A DNA stretch of 64,000 bases from positions 62,001-126,000 of the forward strand of contig JAIWNE010000004.1 of assembly GCA_025331445.1 (NCBI GenBank), written 5' to 3'. Shown here piece by piece: positions 22,388 through 34,900 of the stretch. The position numbers and the translations under genes were made by a program. This stretch comes from Blakeslea trispora (Eukaryota > Mucoromycota > Mucoromycetes > Mucorales > Choanephoraceae). Position 1 is the first letter of the stretch. Each line of letters opens with the position of its first letter. The notes beneath the pieces are model-generated. The model had not been told where the DNA came from, did no database searches, and saw only the letters and a program-made list of their open reading frames with translations.

Positions 22388-23283
22388 ATGGACATTGATC
22401 AACTCAAGCCAATTCCCGGTATTCCTTTCCCTGAATACTATGAGTTCTTTATGGATTGGAAAACACCTGTAGCTATTGCTACTGCCTATGCTGTAACTGT
22501 CCATCTTCTCAACCCTTCAGCTGCATCTGCTAAGCTCTCTCGAGTTGAGGCCAAGAATCGTGGTGTCAATAATGCTACCAAATCAAGCAAATTTATGACT
22601 GCCTTCGTCTTTGTACACAACTTGATCCTTTCCATTTACTCTGGTATTACTTTCATCAGCATGGCCCAGAACATGCACAAGCTCTTCAACAGAGGATTAT
22701 CTTTGCACGATGCTGTAAGTACAACCCGGGTCTTTTTTTTTTGCCCTGTAAGTATATGGTGTATTTATTTATTTTTCATTGGTAGTATTGTGATATGGAT
22801 AGCTTCTTGTGGAATGAAGGTCTCGGCTATTGGGGATACCTTTTCTACCTCTCCAAGTTTTACGAAGTTATTGATACTGCTATCATCATTATGAAGGGCC
22901 GTCGTTCCTCTCTCTTGCAAACCTATCACCACTCTGGTGCTATGATCACTATGTGGTCTGGTATCCGTTACCAAGCTCAACCCATTTGGATTTTCGTTGT
23001 GTTCAACTCATTGATTCATTCTATCATGTACATGTACTATGCCATGACCTCAATTGGCTTCCACCCTCCAGGAAAGCGTTATTTGACTACTATGCAAATC
23101 TCTCAATTCTTGATTGGTATGTCTACTGCTATTAGTTATTTGATTGTTCCCAACTGTCTCAAGACCCCTGGCCAACAATTCGCTGTAGCCATCAATGTTG
23201 GCTACCTCTTGCCTCTTACCTATCTCTTTGTTGACTTTGCTCGCAAGACCTATGGTAACCGTAAGGCCAAGAAGGTTGACTAA
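22388..23283 (+). CDS. Very-long-chain fatty acid elongase (ELO/GNS1/SUR4 family)
   Basis: 3-ketoacyl-CoA synthase of the ER membrane that condenses malonyl-CoA with acyl-CoA. Two exons, 22388-22714 and 22786-23283 (71-bp intron), give 274 residues, the usual size. The catalytic histidine box appears as LLQTYHHSG; upstream YLSKFYEVIDTAIIIMKGR matches the family's KxxExxDT motif, and downstream NSLIHSIMYMYYA is the conserved NxxxHxxMYxYY segment. Five or more hydrophobic segments are visible, and the C-terminus is Lys-rich (RKAKKVD), suiting ER retention. The organisation resembles the polyunsaturated fatty acid elongases of Mortierella, but chain-length specificity cannot be read from motifs. 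Confidence 0.93.
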
Positions 23284-24325
23284 GTTTCCTAATAATCGAA
23301 AAAAAAAGAGGAATATTGTTTGGACAAGTGAGGAATGATTTCTCTTACTTGTTTATTGTTTTTCCACACGCATTACATCTTATCCATCTCTCATTCAAAT
23401 TAGACATTATTTATCTTTATTTATCCGTTTTTAACATATTTTTTTTTGCTCATTCTATTTCTGCTTACTCTAGCCTTTATTCCTTGTACCATATTTATCA
23501 AATAAAAAAAAGAACCTCGCCCAACAATTGGTGTGATACAACAATATTTTATCAGGACTACTAATAATCACAAGCTTCTTGTACATCTTTGAGTTTAATT
23601 GTTTCGATATCTGCATAAAACAAACCAATTTTTGGAGAAAACAGGTCCCAAGCAATGCGAGCACAAGCATGTTCTCAAAGTGCTTTATTGGTCTGAGAAA
23701 AAGCATTTTCTTGGGTTTATAGTAGAGGCTTGATTTTGCAAACAGAAATTTTAGGTTTAATAGAATTGTGGCTTTCTTCCCTTACATGTGCTTATTATCC
23801 AAAAATCTCTTTAGTGATTATACGCTTTGATTTAAATCCAAACAGCTCAAATAATGAAAGAGCAACCACCTCTGTACTTTAGCCATTTGTTGATCTACAC
23901 TACTCCTCTTTAATGCTTAAATTTTGATAAACTAAGTTTGATTTATACGGGGATTACTTTCTGTTCCCAACGTATTCAGTGCTTGTTTCCTCAACAAAAA
24001 AAAACAAAGGCATAAATGTAATACATATTTCTAAAAATTAATAGTTGTAGGTCTTGGCGTTTTGAGTTTTTTTTTACACTTTATTCGGAAACCACTTGAA
24101 AATTAATCGTTCAAAAAAAGTAAAATAATATAAAAATAGGTAATGAATTGTAAAATAAAACAATCAGAATTCCAAAAAAAAAAAAGTTTAATTCAAAAAT
24201 AGCAGTGAGTTGTAGGATGAAAAGTATTTCAAAACGGGCTTTCTTACATTAAATAATAGAAAAACATACACAAAAGAGAAACTGAAAGAGAGTGAAAGGA
24301 GATTCAAAAAAATTATGAACAAACA
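23284..24325. other. Intergenic, nothing recognised
   Basis: About 1 kb of A+T-rich DNA after the elongase. T-runs at about 23440-23448 and A-runs at about 24174-24185 are present. Open frames here (23316-23564, 23470-23706) are low-complexity and have no recognisable motif. Confidence 0.4.
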
Positions 24326-24664
24326 TTAAGTATTATATGTATAGAAACTTGCCGCATAGTAAGAGGCTTTTACGCCCCAACCAACTGTGCGCTTAGGACT
24401 ACGGTAATAGTCGCCGAGAAGGTCCAGGTAGAAATAGGAGGGTGGAAACCAACCAAGGAGTCTTTGCTCTAGATAATCGGGCAAAGAAGGCAGGATATTG
24501 GAGTTTCGGAGGTGATCAAATTCGTAGAGGGTCTTACGTACGGCGGGCCAACAGATAGTCCAAGAAACGATGGTGTCAAAAGAGCGTGAGCGACGGGCAG
24601 GGAGCTGATTCAGAAGGAAAGAGAGGGATTTATTAGTTGCTCCAGGCGTCATCAAACGACGGCG
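24326..24664 (-). CDS. Unrecognised ORF, 113 residues or a terminal exon
   Basis: I do not recognise this protein. The frame reads MRRRLMTPGATNKS at its start, contains a basic PARRSRSFD stretch, a Trp-rich middle (VSWTICWPAVRK) and a Tyr-rich C-terminus (PPSYFYLDLLGDYYRSP). It is richer in G+C than the flanks, which suggests real coding DNA. A TTTACAG acceptor lies directly before the ATG, so it may be the last exon of a larger gene, but I could not join an upstream exon in frame (24724-24954 does not connect without a stop). Could also be a decayed gene end. Confidence 0.35.
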   Translation of the reverse strand, partial: RRRLMTPGATNKSLSFLLNQLPARRSRSFDTIVSWTICWPAVRKTLYEFDHLRNSNILPSLPDYLEQRLLGWFPPSYFYLDLLGDYYRSPKRTVGWGVKASYYAASFYTYNT

Positions 24665-24667
24665 CAT

Positions 24668-25179
24668 CTGTAAACATTGGATAGCGTGAGCTTTTGTGCG
24701 GGAACAGTAGGAAACGTATTGCTTTACAATGGCCTTTCAAGAGATTCAACAGATTCTAGAGTTTCCGAAAACTCAACTGCATGGTGATGGATTACTGGAT
24801 CATCTATGATTGCTATGCAAATGTGTAAGAAAACATCAATAAAGAATCTCATGGCTACTTTAAACAATGCAGGTATCATATTCGATGAGCCATGACAATC
24901 AAAAGTAGAGAAAGTTGAGTGAAGGCCTGAAAATAATATTAGAGTGTTCCTCATTTATTTCTTATGACCCATTGTAGTATTTGAAACATTGGCTCAATTA
25001 AACTGTTCCAACCTTTAGGAATTAATCCATTTTGGATTCTTTTTAGACATGCCTTGTGCTACTTAGGCAACCCTCCCCAGTTAGCCGTCGCTACTCTCGG
25101 ACAGACCCTTTCATTTTAATCCTAAAATTTCAGTTGAAATCAAATCTGGATCATGCTGATAAAAATATATATAGATATT
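24668..25179. other. Intergenic, nothing recognised
   Basis: About 500 bp between the unrecognised ORF and the transposase relic. A minus-strand frame at 24724-24954 shows no family motif. No inverted repeat for the neighbouring relic was found here by eye. Confidence 0.35.
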
Positions 25180-25870
25180 CACAACGGTTCGATCATTTCG
25201 CTATCTCTGGACCAACACCGAATGATGGGTGTATGTATAAGACATCTGTAAGTATCATAAAACTTGATCAGACTTATGTTCGTGACAGATAGCGTCCCAA
25301 GCCGTAGTGTTGATTCCATCACTCTTGAATTGAATGCCAATTGTTTTGATGATACTTCTTCATGCGGCTTGCGCCAAACACAAATCACTGTCGAATTGTT
25401 GCCGTCTTCAAATAAACTCTCATCAGTGAAAATTACCCTTTTCCAGTCGTCTAATCCCCAATGTTGACATTTTTTTTGGGCAAAATGAGAATACTTTATA
25501 GTTTTGCAAACTTCTCTCAAAAATGGCTTTTTTGGTAACAATGCAATTTCTACACCCACAAACAATAGATGACCCTTCTAACAGATTTTACAATAACATT
25601 TTCAGGAACAAGAGCAATAAGTTTGGTCAAAAAGACTCTTTCATCATACTTTATTCCCCTAATAATAAGCCTATCAGTACATTTGTTGAGTTGTCTGGGC
25701 AGCCAAGAATCTTTTTGCGATCTATGCGTCCCATAATTTTCTTCTTTCTGAGGATAGAATATACAGTATCCATACTAATGCCTAGAATGTTCGCACCGCT
25801 TTGCGACTTCTCCTTGTCTTCTACAAGCTTAGTTATACCAGTTTTTTCTATCGCTACTTTGGCGCTTTCG
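25180..25870 (-). pseudogene. Decayed Tc1/mariner-type transposase
   Basis: Fragments on the minus strand spell a degraded Tc1-like transposase. Near 25800-25700 the frame gives ILGISMDTVYSILRKK, a helix-turn-helix like that of Tc1 elements, then a stop near 25640. In another frame 25565-25275 gives AQKKCQHWGLDDWKRVIFTD followed by ESLFE, the first Asp region of the DDE catalytic core (typically W-x2-VIFSDE), then VWRKPHEE, the conserved VWR motif. After that similarity is lost. At least one frameshift and internal stops are present and the second Asp/Glu region is missing. Terminal repeats were not recognised. The plus-strand frame 25523-25999 is only its shadow. Confidence 0.75.
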
Positions 25871-26138
25871 AGAGACCGATTTGAGTGTGTAAGAGGATTG
25901 AAACAAGTGTTCAGATATCATCATCGGAAATACAAAAGTCTGTTGTTTTTTTTTGGAAGGCCAGTCTACATTATTCTTTTTCATTTTGTGAATGAATAAT
26001 TTCCGGAAATAGTGTACTTTCAGGCACATACATCACAATAAGTCACGCTTAAATAAACATCTAAAACGTTACAAGAATTTTGTATTCATCCTTTCTTTTC
26101 TCTCTCTTTTTTTTTTCTTTCTCTTCTCTACTCACACA
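25871..26138. promoter_or_regulatory. Upstream region of the Rab6 gene
   Basis: About 270 bp ending in a long C/T tract (26092-26130) immediately before the Rab6 start, a common fungal leader pattern. No gene seen. Confidence 0.4.
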
Positions 26139-27282
<1,144 letters not shown>

Positions 27283-28288
27283 TCCATCATCATTCGTAAA
27301 TACTATTATACAACTGTCTGTAAATCAATAATAACGCTAATATCTGAAGAAACCCCCTCCCCCTCAAATAAATGGAAGTTCTCTATTTATTTGGCTCTTA
27401 CATACGAAAATCTTTGGACTGTAAACAATCTGAAGTTTAAGTGAATTAAAGCTAAAGATTCAACAACTTCATGCACTTAGTATATCAACGAGCTGTGTTG
27501 CTTTCCATTTATCATTAGCAACGCGCCAGATAGCTATCAACAATTCTCTGTTGTCTTTTAATGAGTGTTTTGCTTAGTTTGCAGTGAGGCTTCTGTGAAG
27601 ATTTGTTTAGATGTATTTAGTTTTGGACATATTAAAGCTACAGAAGGCACAGTATTGATGCGTTGTAGAGCAACAAATCATCAGATCACATACAAATGCA
27701 TAACAGATCTGCATGTTTTCAACAACAAAAAAACTTCCTTTCGTTTTCATTTTTTTTTCTTTAGAAAATATAGTGTTGATATCCATTAACTGACCTATTT
27801 GTTATATGCACTATTAACGATAAAATACTGAGAATCATAAATTCGCAAACAAATCAGTGTGAAAGGGAGATGTAACTCATATAATAACACAACACATTTC
27901 TCGTACAAAACTACATACGTCAAGCAAATAGGTTATGCAAAAAGAGATAAGCTAACAACAATTTTTTAATTTTACAAAAATGACTTTTTTATAGACATAG
28001 TTATAGTCTCAATGTCAATATTAATGATCAGCAAGTTCTTTCTCAAGTTAACACTAGCATGTCCACACCTGAACGAACATATACACAAGCATGAACACAT
28101 GTTGATTGTCTATTGAAGAGCAAACCTTGATTATCATTGTACAGTCACACATAAAAAAGATGCGTTGGCATAGGAGAAATTTGCTCTAAACTTGAAGTTT
28201 TGAGTTTCGTTGAGTTTTACGTGGAAAAGTAGAATTGTCCTTCATCACTTTTCGCTCACGAGCACTAAGCTTTCAACACTTGCTTTCA
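27283..28288. other. Intergenic, nothing recognised
   Basis: About 1 kb of A+T-rich DNA. A plus-strand frame at 27565-27789 has no recognisable motif. A short C-rich stretch (27352-27363) follows the Rab6 gene. Confidence 0.4.
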
Positions 28289-28989
28289 TTAAAAAAACTG
28301 CAATGCTTTTCTTTTAATGATTGTACCAACTGAAGCTTCATTTTTTGCTACATAAAGACCATCGTATTCTACCTGTGTTATCACTTTAGAGATTTCTGCT
28401 GATTTTGCTGCTTTCTTCTGACTTCTTGTCTCCACACTTGAGCAAATCAGAACTGCTGCTTTTTTGATGCCTGCTACCATCAACTCTGCTTCAGTGATTG
28501 GCTGCTCATAACTGATCTGAATCATTCTCGGAGCTAGATTGGATCAGAACATCTTGCTAGTCTCGTCTTTTCTCATCCTCTGCAGCTTTTGCTTTAATGT
28601 TTTAGTGTAATGAACAAGCTTGGAATTTTCCTGAAAATGCTCAAGTACGTATTCCATATATGAAGCCAGGTAGTCATGACATGTCTGCTTGCTGATCACA
28701 GTTGACTTGCATGAAAGCTCATCATAATTAGTCACGTCAAATAACTCCTCCCTCACTGTTGACCAGAAAGCTATTGAATCATTGTTAATATCTGTTGAAC
28801 TCTACCAATGGATATATTAGCACCATAGTTTTTCAGTCTATCTCTATGTTCCTCGAAGAGTTCCATTATTGGACTAAAGTGTAGTTGTAAATTTTGATTT
28901 CCTGGGAAAAAATAAGCTAAATACCTTGAATTGACATTCATAATATCACAAACAAAGCTACCTTGATATGCCATAAAGCGAGCAATCAA
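28289..28989 (-). pseudogene. Decayed unrecognised gene (three frame-broken ORFs)
   Basis: Three adjacent minus-strand frames read like one broken protein. 28989-28771 gives IMELFEEHRDRLKNYGANIS; the next frame (from about 28793) gives NNDSIAFWSTVREELFDVTN and continues to MRKDETSKM, then an in-frame TGA and onward as ISYEQPITEAELMVAGIKKA. A frameshift near 28790 and the stop near 28545 separate them. No 5' start or splice sites were resolved. I do not recognise the family; its helix-rich, Lys/Glu-rich character and broken state suggest an old transposon-borne or duplicated gene. Confidence 0.4.
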
Positions 28990-29333
28990 ATGACAGAGAA
29001 ATGAACAGATTTGGTTTTAACTACGAGGCAAAACTATTTTATTCAAAGAGCTTTGAGCAATTTATCCAATTCAGCTAAGAGAAAGGGAGAGAGGAGAGGG
29101 GGAGGGCAAACAAACTCTAGTTTAGCTCTAAACTATTTTGCTCGAGTTTAGTATTTGCCAAAAAGACAATAGAACAAAAGATTTCACAAGTATGAATCTT
29201 GAGTCAAAGGCATGATTATCCTATTTTGATATGGCTTATTAAAGTCCACCACAGTCACTTTTCAAGTATTTTTTCCTGTCAATTTTAATCTTTTCTTTTC
29301 TCTCTTTCTTTCAATTTAGATCATTAGAACAAA
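28990..29333. promoter_or_regulatory. Upstream region of SFM1
   Basis: About 340 bp. A purine tract (29078-29108, GAGAGG-rich) and a final C/T tract (29288-29315) precede the ATG. No gene seen. Confidence 0.4.
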
Positions 29334-30123
29334 ATGGCAAACAAGCGCTCTTATATTATTGAACATATGGAAGATGCCATGCATGAATGGTGTACTTTAG
29401 AATACAAACATATGTTGCAAAACATCGGCCCCGATCACCTCTATTTTACTTCATTGACTGACAAGTGCTTAAATGAAGGCATGCCTGAAGAACTTAAGGC
29501 TGCCAAGTACTTCCAAGTGGATGTTATGAACTTGCCTGGTGTCAAGCCTGAAGAAATCTGTTTGTTAGATCCTGCCGGAACTTCCGAGTTAGCTCCCGAA
29601 GATGGTGACAAATTCAAGTACTTTTTGTTTGGTGGTATTCTTGGCGATCATCCTCCTAGAGGTATTCATCTATATCACTTTGTTTCTTTCATGAAAGACA
29701 CTGAAACTTTTTTGTTTTGATTAGACCGTACTGGCGAATTGCGTAAATTGGGTTTTGCAGGTAGAAGACTCGGTCCTGTTCAGATGACTACTGATACAGC
29801 TGTCAATGTTACAAAGCGTGTTGTTGAAGATAAGAGTGAGTTATCTTTTTATTATGTTTTTTTTTGCAATGTCTTATTGATCTGCTCTTTTCTTTACCTC
29901 CTCTTTTATTTTTTTAGTCCCTTTGAATGAAGTTCCATACATTGATCATCCTGAAATCTACTTTTCTCGCCATGAATCTGTGACAATGCCTTTCAGATAT
30001 ATTGCTGAAGAAAAGACCATCACAACAAAAGAAGGCGAGCAAAAAACCATCAAGAAGCCCTTGATGCCCCCAGGCATGTTCGAGTTAATCAAGAAGGATA
30101 ACGAAATGACACTTGATTTTTAA
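29334..30123 (+). CDS. SFM1: SPOUT-type protein arginine methyltransferase Sfm1
   Basis: In yeast Sfm1 monomethylates an arginine of ribosomal protein uS3 (Rps3) and is a SPOUT-fold enzyme acting on protein instead of RNA. Exons 29334-29661, 29725-29835 and 29918-30123 (introns 63 and 82 bp) give 214 residues, close to the yeast size. The N-terminus YIIEHMEDAMHEWCTLEY, the KYFLFGGILGDHPPRDRT block (SAM-binding knot), RRLGPVQMTTDTA and MPFRYI all match the family. GMFELIKKDNEMTLDF closes the protein as in yeast. Family assignment strong; uS3 as the substrate here is inferred from yeast. Confidence 0.92.
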
Positions 30124-31923
30124 GCACCACTGTTAATAACGATTTTGTTTTCTCTTTCGTCCAATAAAGAGTAAACTTATGTACAAATGAATTTTGGAAA
30201 AGTTCTTTTTTTTTAATCTTCTTTCACCCTATTTAAATAACCGCATTCTCTGAAAAAGACAAAGAGTGATTTCCTGATCTAACAATAAATTCTAATTGAT
30301 CTTCTTTTTCGCTCAATCAGAATTACAAAACTTGGAGTCTACACAATAGCAACTTGAAGAAATGCAGCATCGGTAGTAATAATTGAAGCTTATGGTCCTT
30401 TAGCAACGACAGCAGTAATTTTCTCCTCAACAGCCAACGATGACTGACTTTAGTAACAGCAACAACTCTCTCTTTCTTCTAATAAAGTTTCGGGCTAAAA
30501 AAAGGTCAGACAAAATTGGATTAAATCAAGCGACTTTTGCAGGAAAAGCGTAAATAGTAAACTCTTTTTGCAAACACAATCTCTGGATTAATTTACAGAG
30601 CACAATTAAGCAAAAAAACAATATTTCATACAAAGTTCTATATCGATAACAGGCGTTCATTATCTTCAGTTTAAGTTGATCTAATGACTCATTTGTCCAT
30701 TGAACAGCTTGGTGATAATACAAAAGAACTTGAGTACGAGCATGTTCATCAATACAGTAATCGCTCTGTTTAAATATAAATGTTATTAATTTAAGCTCTT
30801 CGAATTCGGTTTAAGGGTATTCTCTATTTGAAGGTAATTTTTTTTACAAACAAAAGCCTAATTTGCTTGTTCCATCCTTTGCTGTCAAACGAATGCAGTC
30901 AATTACTTTGCTTCTAAAAGGTCAAAACTAGCGTTTTTTTCTTAAACTTGTATTCTTGTTAGAATTGATGTAGTCAAGCTGTTTGTTACACCTCGATAAG
31001 AAAAGAAACTGTTGCTATGCTTGCACACAGCCAAATAGGAGGATTGGATAAACAACGCCTTAAGTCAAATAGCTCAAAGGTTTTTGTTTTCAAAAATATC
31101 TACGTCAGCTTGAATGATGACAGTAATCAATTTCACTGGCCAACAAAGACAAATCCTCATGAAATACTTGGTTGGCTTTTTAAAAGAGAAGTAAGTGTAC
31201 ATCCTGTTCACTTAATTCCTGCAATTGAAACCGAGCAAAAAGAATCAACCAATGCCCTTTAGTCAAAGAAAGAAGGAAATAAAGAGACCAATAAAAGCAG
31301 GCTTATAGATACGGGATAGAGATAACACAAGCATAAAATACATGAAAGAGCCTGAATAGGTTTCGGTCACCTCGCCTTCTTGTAAGGATTATTTATCAAG
31401 GAATGATGATCACAGCTTCGAAAGAATCGAAACTATAGCTTTTTATATTACAAACAATTCCCTTCCATTTTTTTTTGAAAGCACAAAATTTGAGGTAAAG
31501 CTACAAAAAAGGGCAGCATGCTCAATATTGGCGTAAACACGATAAAAGCCTTCGTGATCAATTGACTCGATAACAAAGAAAGAAACAGGATCGAAAAGTT
31601 CATGTACTTTTGCAGTAAATTATCGAGGAACTTAACCAAGCCACCATTGGGTCTGAATGACGCAACACGCTCATTATAAACGCGCAGTTTCTAAGATTGA
31701 AAGGCGTGAATTTGACAAAATAGAATACAACACTTTTTTTTTTTTTTACTTTACTCGTTCTTGTTGTAACTCATTTATCCATCCCCTTCTTTCTCGGTAA
31801 ACACACGCATTAACAAAGAAGAAGAAAGAGAAATCTCATCATCTTTTGAATTCTGTAGAGTTTGCAACATTGATACAAAAAAAGCTCTTTTTTTGTTTTT
31901 GTTGATTTAATTGTACATAAAAA
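30124..31923. other. Intergenic and upstream region of BRR2
   Basis: About 1.8 kb between SFM1 and BRR2. Short frames at 30526-30723 and 31448-31639 (minus) and 31017-31262 (plus) lack motifs or supported splice partners. The last 200 bp hold a T-run (31734-31747) and purine-rich tracts before the BRR2 ATG. Most likely promoter plus neutral sequence. Confidence 0.4.
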
Positions 31924-34900
31924 ATGGCTGAGAACTTTGCAAAGGCAAACCAGTATCAATATGCTGCTACTTCCAGTTTAGTGCTGCAAGCCAATCGCAA
32001 AGGCTTACCCCGCAGAGACCAAGAACCTACCGGTGAACCTGACTCGCTCTTTGGCAAGATCGATCCTAAAGAGTTCGGTTCTCGTGCACAAAGAGAAACA
32101 CCAAAAGGCATTGAGGAAAAGAAAAAGAAAGCAGCTGCTAAGCGCTCTGAAGAGTCGATTGAGAAGAGACGCAAAAGAAAAGAAGAAAGCGCTATTAGTA
32201 GAGCTTATGGCTATTCCTCTGTCTTGTCGGCAACTGAAGACTGGGAAGGCCTCAATTATAGACCTCGCACAAAAGAAACTCGTGAAGCTTATGAGCATAT
32301 TCTTTCATTTGTATACGAACATTTGGGCGATCAAGCACGCGATGTCATTCGAAGTGCAGCGGATGATGTGTTGGAAACACTAAAGACAGACACATTAAAG
32401 GACTTTGATAAAAAGAAGGAGATTGAGTCTGTCATTGGCAACATTGGATCAGAACAGTTTGCTCAGCTTGTCAACCTGTCCAAGAAGATCACAGATTATT
32501 CAGCTGATGGAGAAGCCATGGATGTGGATGAAAATGGTGACAAAATTGGCGAGATTGATGATGAACTTGGTGTTGCTGTTGTATTCGATGACGATGATGA
32601 AGAAGAAGATGACCAATTTGAAATGAAAGAAGAAGAAGAAGAGGAAGAGGATGTCAATCAGGAAACTATGAATGCGCCTGTTCCTAATGAAGCCGAAGAT
32701 GCCGGACAGTCAACAGATGAAGAAGATGGCTTCAAAACCGTACTTCCCGGTCAAGAGAAGAAAAAGAAGCGATCTGGCGACAAAAAGTCTGCTTCGGCTA
32801 TGGCTCAAGATGACGACACACTCTATCCTCACGATATTGATGCATTTTGGCTTCAACGACAGATTGCTGCTCACTATCCTGATGCACACACAGCACAAGA
32901 AAAGACAGTTCAAGCCTTTGATATTTTAGGCGCAGAGACAATAGACATCCGTGATTGTGAAAACGAATTGATGGTTCTATTCGACTTTGACAAATTTGAC
33001 CTTGTCCGTATCTTGATCAAGAACCGTGAGCTTATTTACTGGTGCACACGTCTTGCACGAGTAGATGGTAATGATAAGATTGCAGTTGAGAAAGAAATGC
33101 AAAGCAAGAATTTGGGATGGATCTTGCGCAGTCTCAGTGGTGATCGTCAACGTCGTGGTGAAGCTTTAGAGAGAAAGGGTGTTGTGGATACTGCTATGGA
33201 AATTGATAGCGAAGGTGCAACTAAGAGTCGTAGTCGTAGCCAACTCCCTACTACTGTTACCATTCAACCTGGTACTACAGTAGCTCCTCGTCAGCTTATT
33301 GACTTGGACTCACTTATATTTGAGCAAGGTTCTCACTTGATGTCCAACAAAAAAGTCAAGTTACCTGATGGTTCATTCAAGCGCTCTAAGAAGGGTTATG
33401 AAGAAATTCATGTACCAGCTCCTAAACCTGAACAATATGGTACAGGAGAGAAATTGGTCCCCATCAAATCCATGCCTGATTGGGCTCAAGAAGCCTTTGT
33501 GGGCCCTACCAGTCTGAATCGTGTCCAAAGCAGACTGTACCCTACAGCCTTTGGCAGTGATGAAAACCTTCTTTTGTGTGCTCCTACAGGTGCCGGTAAA
33601 ACAAATGTGGCTATGTTGACTATATTGCATGAAATTGGCAAAAATCGTGATCCTGAAACTGGATTGATTGATCTCGATAGCTTCAAAATTGTCTATATTG
33701 CTCCTATGAAGGCTCTTGTAGCTGAAATGGTAGGTAACTTTAGTCAGCGTCTCAAGCCTTATGGTATCTCAGTTGCCGAATTGACTGGTGATCGTCAGTT
33801 GACAAAACAACAAATTGCAGAGACTCAAATCATTGTCACTACACCCGAGAAATGGGATGTCATTACCCGTAAGGCCACTGACCGTAGTTATACTGCTTTG
33901 GTTCGTCTTATTATTATTGATGAAATCCATTTATTGCATGATGACCGTGGTCCTGTTCTTGAAAGTATTATCTCTCGTACTATCCGTAATATGGAACAAA
34001 CTCAAGAATTAGTACGTCTTGTTGGTCTTTCTGCTACCTTGCCCAACTATGCTGATGTCGCAGCCTTTTTACGTGTAGACAGCAAGACTGGTCTCTTCCA
34101 TTTCGATGGCTCTTACCGTCCATGTCCTTTGAAGCAACAGTTTATTGGTGTGACAGAAAAGAAGGCTATTAAGCGTTTCCAAACAATGAATGAAGTTTGT
34201 TATGAGAAGTTGATTGAGCAGCTCGATCAAAAAGAAGAAAACCAAGTCCTTGTCTTTACTCACTCTCGTAAAGAAACAGCAAAGACAGCAAAGACACTTC
34301 GTGATATGGCTATCGAAAAAGAGACAATCACTCGATTCTTGAAGCAAGATTCAGCAAGCAGAGAAATTCTTCAGTCTGAAGCTGCTACCGTCAAAGATGC
34401 CAACCTTCAAGACCTCTTACCTTATGGTTTTGCTATTCACCACGCTGGTATGACTCGTGCTGATCGTACTCTTGTTGAAGAATTGTTTGCTGATGGACAC
34501 ATCAAGGTCTTATGTTCAACTGCTACTTTGGCCTGGGGTGTTAACTTGCCTGCTCACGCAGTCATCATTAAGGGCACTCAAATTTATTCTCCCGAAAAGG
34601 GTCGTTGGGTTGAGCTTTCTCCTCAAGATGTCTTGCAAATGTTAGGTCGTGCTGGTCGTCCTCAATATGACACCTATGGTGAAGGCATTATCATTACAGC
34701 GCATTCTGAATTACAGTACTATCTGTCATTGATCAACACACAGCTTCCTATCGAATCTCAGTTTATCTCCCGTCTTGCCGATAACTTGAATGCTGAGATT
34801 GTATTGGGTACTATCAGAAATCGAGATGAAGCTGTCCAATGGCTTGGTTATACTTATTTGTATGTTCGTATGCTGCGTAACCCTACTCTTTACAGCATTT

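Noticed and set aside
24724..24954. Candidate upstream exon for the unrecognised ORF at 24326-24664
   Set aside because: The GTAAAG donor at its end joins to the TTTACAG acceptor only out of frame or into a stop.
25523..25999. 158-codon plus-strand ORF
   Set aside because: It is antisense to the Tc1-like transposase relic, whose HTH and DDE pieces are recognisable on the minus strand.
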